Shown: positions 53,587 through 61,500 of the stretch, one piece after another | Position numbering within the stretch: the stretch's first letter is position 1 | How the letters are laid out: every line of letters starts with the position of its first letter | Assembly (NCBI RefSeq): GCF_000255455.1 | Contig: NZ_JH621248.1 | Span: 5,055-69,054, forward strand | Direction: 5' to 3' | DNA length: 64,000 bases | DNA from: Aquimarina agarilytica ZC1 | GTDB taxonomy: Bacteria > Bacteroidota > Bacteroidia > Flavobacteriales > Flavobacteriaceae | Translations under genes and position numbers: made by a program | The notes under the pieces: generated by a model | Database searches by the model: none | What the model saw: only the letters and a program-made list of their open reading frames with translations | Told to the model about the DNA's origin: nothing

Positions 53587-55272
53587 TTATCTATCTAATC
53601 CCTCTATTAAATACAGCATTGAACCTTCTTGAGCCCAATGTCCTTTAGCATCCGAAATGGCATTCTTGTCTGTAAATACCTGACCTGGTATGGCATTCCA
53701 ACCGTGGTTTTGAGTAATTAATAAGAATTGATTTTTACCAGATTTTGTTACATCAGAAATATCGATCATTCCAGTAAGTTCCCATGTTCTGGAAGTAGTA
53801 CCAAAACCTAAACTTTCTGCTTTTTCTTGATCACATTCTAAAACCGTTTTTAACGCTCCCGAAGTTAAATCATATTGGTATACTTTAGCATAACCTTGTA
53901 TCGCAGGATTCACATCAAAATATCCATTAGGATCTTCCTGAATATAGGCGTAGTTTTCTGTTACTAAAATATTATCAGGTGAGTGGAAACCATCGGCTAT
54001 TCCTCCTACTTTATCTCCATCTAACACACAAGTAATTTTAGCTGCTCCTGTAGGGTCGTTTTCATTTAATACTACTTTATAAATACGTCCTAAAATACTT
54101 CCTTTACCTACCAAACCAGATTTATTACGACCAGTAACCGCAAAATAAATTTCTCTTTGGTTTTCAGCAGTACCTCTTCTCCAATCGATATCTTCTAAAC
54201 GAGAGAATCCCATAGCACCCTTATCCATAGCTTCTTGATTTAAAGCTTCTATTTCAGTTTCCGACATTTCAACAAATTCGGCATCGTATTCCATTCCTTC
54301 AGCCATATCTACTTCATTCAAAATTCCTGCAGAAGACACCTTTAACGTATATAGTTTACCACCAGATAAATCTCCTCGGGTACCTACATACATTCCTAAG
54401 TGACCTTGAGGCACTTCATTATCAGAATCATCATCACCAATAAAAGCAACCGTTTTAGTTGGATAAGCATCTTTTCCTATGACCACTGCATTTTCAGTTG
54501 ACCATTGACCAAAAGCAGTTAACATTGTTGCCGATCCTGCTTCGGAAGCCGATCTGTAAGGATCAGTTACAAAAACCCCTTTAGAGTCTCCTCCCCACTC
54601 ACCTCCAGAAAGGTACATGGGACCAAAACCGTGCTCTTCCATAGTTATCAAAGAACCTGAACACTGAGCTGTATTTGCTGTAGCTTCAGCATTTAATATA
54701 TATTCTCCAGAAACTGGTTTTAAATCGGCATCCAGCTTAATACGTGCTACAGAATAATCAGCTTCAATATTATTAATAAACGTGTATGTTCCATCAGCTT
54801 CTTTTAATAAGCCACACCCATCGGCCATTGAACCATATACAAATTCATTAGCTAATTTTGATTCAGAAGATAACAATGGAGTTACTTTAATTGAAGAAAA
54901 CTCTGGCTTAACATCTAAAAAATTCACTAATTCACCAAAAGGAATACCTTCCGCATTTCTTTTCAATAGTTGCTCTAGACTAGCCATAAGACTACTTAAC
55001 TCATCCTCGGCATCTTCATTTTGTTTTGTTAAAGCTTTTATTTTTTCTTCAGCTTCAACTATCTCTTCAGCTGTAGCATCTCCTTTTTTTATTAACTCTT
55101 CGATTTGTGCTTTTAAAGCATCAATTTCTGCCTTTGAGGCTTCGCTTATAGTTCCAGCTGGACCAGCTGGCCCTGGAGGTCCTACCTTACCATCTTCAGT
55201 TTCACAACTTGTAATTGAAGCTACTAATGCTAATGAAGCAAATAGTTTTAAAAATAATTTTGAATTATACAT
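53587..55272 (-). CDS. PhoX-like (DUF839) lipoprotein with collagen-like segment
   Basis: A 561-residue lipoprotein (ITSCETED, Cys about 23). Residues about 31-42 are collagen-like (GPPGPAGPAG), followed by a coiled coil of about 60 residues (about 45-107). The rest is a beta-propeller-like domain with GFHSPDNI and GFSRLEDIDWRRG, typical of the PhoX/DUF839 family, whose founding member is a calcium/iron alkaline phosphatase. Metal ligands cannot all be assigned, so phosphatase activity is inferred. It is the first gene of a pair with the di-haem peroxidase. Confidence 0.85.
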   Translation of the reverse strand: MYNSKLFLKLFASLALVASITSCETEDGKVGPPGPAGPAGTISEASKAEIDALKAQIEELIKKGDATAEEIVEAEEKIKALTKQNEDAEDELSSLMASLEQLLKRNAEGIPFGELVNFLDVKPEFSSIKVTPLLSSESKLANEFVYGSMADGCGLLKEADGTYTFINNIEADYSVARIKLDADLKPVSGEYILNAEATANTAQCSGSLITMEEHGFGPMYLSGGEWGGDSKGVFVTDPYRSASEAGSATMLTAFGQWSTENAVVIGKDAYPTKTVAFIGDDDSDNEVPQGHLGMYVGTRGDLSGGKLYTLKVSSAGILNEVDMAEGMEYDAEFVEMSETEIEALNQEAMDKGAMGFSRLEDIDWRRGTAENQREIYFAVTGRNKSGLVGKGSILGRIYKVVLNENDPTGAAKITCVLDGDKVGGIADGFHSPDNILVTENYAYIQEDPNGYFDVNPAIQGYAKVYQYDLTSGALKTVLECDQEKAESLGFGTTSRTWELTGMIDISDVTKSGKNQFLLITQNHGWNAIPGQVFTDKNAISDAKGHWAQEGSMLYLIEGLDR

Positions 55273-55871
55273 ATTGACTAAGTTTAATTATCTAATTGGT
55301 TGAGACAAAATTAAATTCAAACAGTTGTTTGTATATTAGTGTAATACTGTATAATAATTATTAAAATGTTGCTAAATTGTTAAAGGAACTTTCTTAATAT
55401 TAAATAATTATTTCATTAAATTAAAGTTACTGCTGCCAATTCACTTAAATTTTTCATAAAATATTAATTATCATATAATTAAAACTTTCAAAAACAACCT
55501 CAATAGAGAAATACTAATACCATGCAAGTGCTTAACATTAGAGATAGCAATGCCTGTATTAACCTGGTAGTATTCCAATTTCCTGATAAATCAAACAATA
55601 CCTTGTCTCCTTACTTTGTTAATCTAGTTTAACCTATAGCCCATAAATTATACTGAAATTTGATCTAACTCGGATAATGCGTTAGCACTTCGTTATAAGT
55701 TTATATATAAACACTAGTGTTTTCTTAATTTTAGTATAACACCTACCGCTATTACTAAATTAAAAACACGGTTTACAATAGTAGTTGCAATAGACTATAA
55801 AAAGAGTAGATTTTTTAATGCATAATTCGGGTTTAAAATTCAACACATCCATTGTTAAAACTTAAAAAATT
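55273..55871. other. Non-coding region between the PhoX-like and MBL genes
   Basis: About 600 bp, divergently flanked. A 36-codon ORF at about 55523-55633 has no supporting signal. I see no RNA gene. Promoters for both neighbours must lie here but no TAnnTTTG box with correct spacing stood out. Confidence 0.4.
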
Positions 55872-57530
55872 ATGAAAAAACTAGGTAAAATTTTATGGCT
55901 AAGCATCATTGCAACACTGGCAATAGTAAGTTGCAAAAAAGATGATGAGACCACAGCTTCCAATGACAATAAAGCATTATTCGCCAAAGTGGAGGAGGCT
56001 TTAGGTGGTAAAGCGAACCTATCAAGTGCATTAACTATAACTTACAAATCTACTGGAGAAGCTTTTGAATTTCAAGAGGATCCAGAACCTGTTAATGGCA
56101 AAGTTGCTGATTTTGACTACAGCTTAATTTATAACTTAAATGGAACACAATCCAAACAAAGTTGGAATGTAAATGCCGACTATGCCTTTGCTACAGATTT
56201 TAGTTTTGTAGAGACTATTGACCATACCAAAGGAAAATCTGAAGGTACAACAGGCACATTTTCTGCAAACTTTAGTGGTTTTGGTGTCACTGGCGATCCT
56301 ATGTTTTCAACAAAATTAGCCGCACGCCAAAAAACCTTACTCATGTCATCACCTATAGCTATTACTAAAATGATTGCTAAGGGAGCTATACAAAGTACAA
56401 AAGCTGGAATAATAAATGTTAACTTTAATACATCTCCTTTAGGTTTTGGAAGTGATACTCCAGATATTCAACTTGTAATTGATACGGATACTAATTTACC
56501 TATTAAATCACAAGTGCTCGAAAATGATCCTTTGTTGGGTGATGTAGTATACGAAGTGGTTTATGAAAAATGGGAAACTAGTAATGATTTAAAATACCCT
56601 ACTCGCTTAACACATATACTTGATGGTAATATCATTAGAAAAGAATCCATTTCTGAGGTCAAAATCAATCCCGAAATTGAAAATACAGAATTAACACTTA
56701 CCAATGAAGAAGCTTTTAGCTATAATGCCAACGAAGCAAAATTTGGACACCTATCCTCTCAATTTCATTTTAGAACATTACTACAAACTTTTCCTATTGA
56801 TTTTCCTGTGGAAATTGTAACACAATCATCACCATTAGCCTTAGCATCTGAATTAGTTGCTAATGATAACAATGTCTATCGTGTTTCGGGTGATTTTCAA
56901 TCGCATTACACCTATGCATTTAAAATTGATGGCGGTTTATTACTTTATGATTCCCCTATTAATGATCGTAGATCAAAAGTGGTACTTGATAAAATAAGGC
57001 AAGATTTTAGTACCGATCCTATTACATATGTGGTACACTCGCACAATCACTTTGATCACACTGGTGGCCTTAGGGGTAGTTTAGCCGAAGGAGGTGACCT
57101 CATAGTTGGACAAGGTTCAAAATCATTTATTGAAAACGTATTACAACGCCCTAGTACCGTGCTGCCAAATCCCATTGCAAATACACCTATAAATGTTACC
57201 GGAGTAACAGATGTAATGACTATTGGAACTGGTGATGAAAAAGTAGCATTATATACTATTTCAACCTTACATGCCGAAGAGGATGATTACATAGTGTTAT
57301 ACAAACCAGCGACCAAAACCATTTACTTTAATGATTTATATAATCCTGGTTTTATTAATGTGTTTGATACTTTTAAAACCGAAGACCAACAGCGAATGAT
57401 TGCACTTGCAAAAGATATCGTGAATTTTGTGGATGATAAAAACTTAGCTGTTACTACTTTTCATTGCTCGCATGGGTTTACCACCCTAGACTTTGATTTT
57501 AAAACTATTAGGGATATCTCTCAAAAATAG
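55872..57530 (+). CDS. Metallo-beta-lactamase-fold lipoprotein
   Basis: A 552-residue lipoprotein (LAIVSCKKDD, Cys21). The N-terminal region (about 30-330) is of unknown type. The C-terminal region holds an MBL-fold hydrolase with the metal motif H391-N-H393-F-D395-H396 followed by TGGLRGSLAEGG, a later His in ISTLHAEEDDY, and NDLYNPGFINVF. Such enzymes hydrolyse esters, sulfates or phosphoesters; the substrate is unknown. It is anchored in the envelope and ends shortly before a long inverted repeat. Confidence 0.85.
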   Translation: MKKLGKILWLSIIATLAIVSCKKDDETTASNDNKALFAKVEEALGGKANLSSALTITYKSTGEAFEFQEDPEPVNGKVADFDYSLIYNLNGTQSKQSWNVNADYAFATDFSFVETIDHTKGKSEGTTGTFSANFSGFGVTGDPMFSTKLAARQKTLLMSSPIAITKMIAKGAIQSTKAGIINVNFNTSPLGFGSDTPDIQLVIDTDTNLPIKSQVLENDPLLGDVVYEVVYEKWETSNDLKYPTRLTHILDGNIIRKESISEVKINPEIENTELTLTNEEAFSYNANEAKFGHLSSQFHFRTLLQTFPIDFPVEIVTQSSPLALASELVANDNNVYRVSGDFQSHYTYAFKIDGGLLLYDSPINDRRSKVVLDKIRQDFSTDPITYVVHSHNHFDHTGGLRGSLAEGGDLIVGQGSKSFIENVLQRPSTVLPNPIANTPINVTGVTDVMTIGTGDEKVALYTISTLHAEEDDYIVLYKPATKTIYFNDLYNPGFINVFDTFKTEDQQRMIALAKDIVNFVDDKNLAVTTFHCSHGFTTLDFDFKTIRDISQK

Positions 57531-57539
57531 TTTTCATTT

Positions 57540-57586
57540 TAGTTTAACCTACTTTATAACCTAAAAAAATAAAGTAGGTTAAACTA
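57540..57586. repeat. 17-bp perfect inverted repeat after the MBL gene
   Basis: TAGTTTAACCTACTTTA (57540-57556) and its exact reverse complement (57570-57586) are separated by 13 nt. There is no U-tract on either side, so it is not a typical intrinsic terminator. It could stabilise the mRNA 3' end or act at a factor-dependent stop. Confidence 0.8.
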
Positions 57587-57630
57587 AAACACCACAAAAA
57601 TTATCATATTATTATTTAAAGCGAATTTAA

Positions 57631-57662
57631 TTGTCAATTATAAAATTTTGGCTTTATATTTG
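57631..57662 (+). promoter_or_regulatory. Consensus promoter in front of the 42-codon ORF
   Basis: TTG (57631-57633), a 21-nt spacer and TATATTTG (57655-57662) give the same arrangement as the HU promoter at 38849-38880. A transcript would start near 57670 and cover the small ORF at 57710. Confidence 0.65.
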
Positions 57663-57709
57663 CGGTATATTTTAATTATATAACAATATATAATTCTAAA
57701 TCGAATAGT

Positions 57710-57838
57710 ATGTTAAAGCAAATTATACATATCGGATCGGACTATGTTCGAAACCAATGTTCATTAAGTAATGTGTACTTACATGGGGTTTGCTTTGTAT
57801 CGTCTAGCTCAGGACGTAAAACAGGAGGATCAAAGTAA
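57710..57838 (+). CDS. Possible 42-residue peptide or small RNA
   Basis: A 42-codon ORF (MLKQIIHIGSDYVRNQC ... SGRKTGGSK) with two Cys, a Ser run and a Gly/Lys-rich tail. It follows a consensus promoter by about 48 bp and ends 17 bp before the stop of the convergent TIR gene. A stem (TACATTA/TAATGTA with CTCAA/TTGAG) lies just after its end. I recognise no family. Coding and non-coding readings are both possible. Its position invites a link to the CHAT/TIR operon, which is not shown. Confidence 0.4.
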   Translation: MLKQIIHIGSDYVRNQCSLSNVYLHGVCFVSSSSGRKTGGSK

Positions 57839-57854
57839 ATCTCAAAACAGTACA

Positions 57855-58589
57855 TTAATTATTTGTAATGTAACTTGAGCATACTTTTATTCCTTTTGCA
57901 CTTAAAAAATAACACACCCCACTAATTTCTTTCTCTTTTAGTAGCATTTCTTCAGTAATTAATTCTTGAATTATTTGCACTAGAATTTTTCGTTTTTCAA
58001 TAGCTAATTCTTTTTGCATATTCGAAATAGTCATTTTTTGAGGGTTTTTGTACAGTAGCTTAACTACACGCACTTTAAAAAATGCTAACTCTAAATTGGT
58101 AATTAGTTTTTTTGGCTTCTTTTTTAGTTGTGATGGGCTTATTTGAGTAATCAATCCTTTTTTAATTTCCTGAGTTACTTTCATGTAAAAAGCATCTCGA
58201 GCAGCCGTATCCATTTCAATTACAGGCTGATTTGGCGGATTTAAACTTTGCAACTTAGCTATAGCATCAATATCAGAAAACATACAATGACTTAGTATTA
58301 CGGAAAATATTTTAGCTCCTTTATTTTCGGCTATTTCGAGTAATGCAGGCAACTCCTCGCTATTTATAAAATCCGAGGCTATAAAATTAGCACTTACCAA
58401 TAATACTGCAATACTTGTTTTTTCAATAGCCTCATAGATTTCGTTACGCCAATCATCTCCTGCCCGAATTTTAGAATCTTCCCAAATTTCAAATTTATAC
58501 TCACGTTCTAAATAACTTAAATGGACCCGCAATTCATCCAAAAAATGACTATCTTTTTTACTGTAACTTATAAAAACTTGATTCCCCAT
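57855..58589 (-). CDS. TIR-domain protein with C-terminal winged-helix-like region
   Basis: A 244-residue protein. Residues about 1-135 are a TIR domain (MGNQVFISYSKKDSHFLDELRVHL, WEDSKIRAGDDWRNEIYEAI, IAVLLVSANFIASDFINSEEL). The catalytic Glu of NADase-type TIRs aligns with E78 (possibly E79). Residues about 150-244 are helical with a winged-helix flavour (AFFKVRVVKLLYKNPQKMTISNMQKEL). TIR domains of bacteria commonly cleave NAD+ or make cyclic-ADPR signals; activity here is inferred. It starts 3 bp after the stop of the CHAT gene, so the two are co-translated. Confidence 0.9.
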   Translation of the reverse strand: MGNQVFISYSKKDSHFLDELRVHLSYLEREYKFEIWEDSKIRAGDDWRNEIYEAIEKTSIAVLLVSANFIASDFINSEELPALLEIAENKGAKIFSVILSHCMFSDIDAIAKLQSLNPPNQPVIEMDTAARDAFYMKVTQEIKKGLITQISPSQLKKKPKKLITNLELAFFKVRVVKLLYKNPQKMTISNMQKELAIEKRKILVQIIQELITEEMLLKEKEISGVCYFLSAKGIKVCSSYITNN

Positions 58590-58592
58590 TTT

Positions 58593-61500
58593 TTAAACTT
58601 TACTAATTAACACCTGAGTTAATTTTTTCTTTAAAAAAACATACGAATCTACAGTAGCCTCAATATGTTTCCTTTTTGCCGCCGATAAGTTGAATTTTAA
58701 TCTACGTTGTAACATTATAATTAAAAAATCGAGGTGTCCAATAGTATTTTCAGCCTTTCGTACAGATCCTCCTTTGGCCCAATTCATATCATAAGTGGCA
58801 ATCAGTTTATCCAAACAAGCCTTGCGTTTTTCGGCACTACTTATACTTAATAGCTTATAAATTTCAATAGCAGCGGGAAATATTTGATACCAAAAAGAAC
58901 GTGAAATACGAGGTCCGTTTTCAAATTCCGTTTCTAATTGCTGTATTCTTTCTTCCGCTTTAGCTAGCTCTTTTTTTCTATTTCCATCATACAATTTATA
59001 CATTACCTCTAAGGTAGCCCAGTTTAACACGGCATAATAATCTTGCTGTTGTGCAATAACAAAAAGGCTCGCTTTATGGTAAGATGCTATTGATTTCAAC
59101 AAACATTCCTTTATAAAATCGAACTCATTACTCCCTGTAAAATCTCCTTTCCCATTTTTTAATAAAGCATCTATATCAACACCGACCATACATTTTCGTT
59201 TAAAATGCCCTCCTAGCACCCCAAAACGCCTACTGTTTTCGCCTAAACTAATTAGGTTATCAATAATTTTTTCAGAATTCAGGATGCTAACAACAGCCTG
59301 CTTTTTTTGTGCCTGAGTCAATTGCTCTGGTTTATCCAATTGTTTTACCGAAATTTTTGTTTGAATATTTGCCATCCGAAGCATACTTTCTAAGCTGGTA
59401 TTCCCATCAATAAGATCGCCGAGTTTATCAAAATATATCAAGGCATTTTCGTATAAGTTTAATTCGTAATAACAATTGGCAATAGCTTCTACTATTTTAG
59501 ATTTACCTAGCCACTTTTGAGGAATCTGACTAATAATAGCACTCAATTGCTCACTTAAATTTTTTCGATCTCTGCTCGAAGCCGGTTCCGTTTGACTAGT
59601 TAAATTATTAATTTCAACAATTACCTCCACAGGATCAACAAAAGTCATTTTTTCCTTTTTATTCACGCGTTGCGTATCAGTGAGCCTATAAAACGGATCG
59701 CCATAACATTGATAAGCCGCCCAAGTATTACTTGATGGATAGGTGTCGTAGGTTGATAAACGCGCATTTTGAACGGCTTCTCCAAAGGTTTCTCCCGACA
59801 AAAGTGAATGGTACAATACCTCTGCAAAATGTTTAGCAGCTCCATCATCAACGGCCCAACCCGCAGCCACAACAGCCTTTACTCCTTTTTGTATAAACTG
59901 TGTCCCTACATTTGCCGCGAGCTTGTTGAACTCCTGTGTTATTTCTTCTGTTTTTCCCAAATAACAACAATTTATAAAGGCAAATTCAGGTGTTTTGGGT
60001 AAGGCATCAATTTCTACTGCAGTAATTAAAATCCCATTATCTAATACCACGCCTGTTTCCGCAGGTACTTTCCCTATAACTCCATGACCAGCAAAATGAA
60101 TAATCTTATAATTATTCCCTCCTAAAAGTTTATTAATAATAGCCACTCCATCCTCATTTATTGATTTGTTTACCTCAAAGGAATGGGTTTGAAAAATTTC
60201 AGAAACGCTATGCGCCTCATCCTCGGCTCCAGGTAAAAATGAAATCGGATTTTTGGGGTTACCTACTACTAAAATAGAATTTTCGACAACGGCATTTATG
60301 GAGGAGTAATTTTTAGTGACCAATTGCCTAATAAAACCTATTTGGGTCACCAATGGTTTATTGCTTTTAGAGTTGGGTAAATGCAAAATTTCCCAAGGGT
60401 ATTGTGCCGAATTCTCATCTAAAATGAATAAGATATTCTTATTATCGGTTGTATAATCTCTAAAATTATTAGGGATCAATAAATTAAATAAGGTCCGTGC
60501 TTTTTCTTCATTCCATTCGTTATGTTGCACCGAAGCCGAAATTAATTTATCAATTAAAATACGCTGAGTAGGTTTAATTTCTTCTTCGGCTCTAGCCTTA
60601 TCTGTTAAGGAAACAAACTTTAAAGGAGCATTAGTGCAGCCGGTTTCATTATCCACGCCACCTCGTTTAGCCCCTTCAACTTTAATACGGTGCCACCACA
60701 CCGAAGATTGATCTCCTGGAATTCGCTTTCGCCTTCCCGAAACTTTTTTTACATAAGGATCGCTAATATGTATTACCTCTTCAAAAGAAGGTTCTTTTCT
60801 TATTTTATGTAATTCATGCATGGCGTGAATAGCACGATCCTCATAAATTTCCATAAATTCAATATCATTTATAATTTGAACTTCGGGGTCATTCATGGCT
60901 AACAATTTTTTATTAGCAAAAACGATTCCTCGTAATATGGCACGCATAGAGTTTCTAATCGGTAATCCACTATAATCACTACCTATAAGTAATACACTAA
61001 TACCTATCCCAAAAATTTCATTAGGATTTTTACAATTCCTATTAGCATGCGTAACGGCATAGTCCAACATGGCATTGGTAATACTCTTTGTCAAATTCCC
61101 TTCATTTAATACACCATACTCTCCCAAACCAATGACTACAGCTCCTTGGAATAAGGTGGGTAAATCATTAAACATCACCAATGATGTTTCCAAGGGTCCT
61201 GGGTATACATTTACTTCTTTATTTTTCGAAAGGCGGTAATTCATATAATAATCCACCACACTTTCGGCACTTACAATAGGATCATTTATATGATGCCCTA
61301 CTGCTACAGGGTGTTTCGCATTCCCTAAATCGCCATGACATATGGTTACATTAATCATCGCATCGGGCTCTTCAACATCTGGAAAATGGTCGATCCCCAT
61401 TATCGTTTTTTCTAATGCCTCTTGGTTAGACAGGAGTAACAATGGTTCATCCTCTGGCATGGGTATTTCGTCCACTTCACCACGTACAAGAATCGGACTT

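Noticed and set aside
54782-55303. 173-codon plus-strand ORF
   Set aside because: It is antisense to the coiled-coil/collagen-like part of the PhoX-like gene, and its Ser/Ala-rich composition mirrors the Glu/Lys-rich helix on the other strand.
57587-57854. Bacterial gasdermin next to the CHAT protease
   Set aside because: CHAT proteases can activate gasdermins, but only a 42-codon frame fits here and no other downstream gene resembles a pore-forming protein. One could still lie beyond the right edge.
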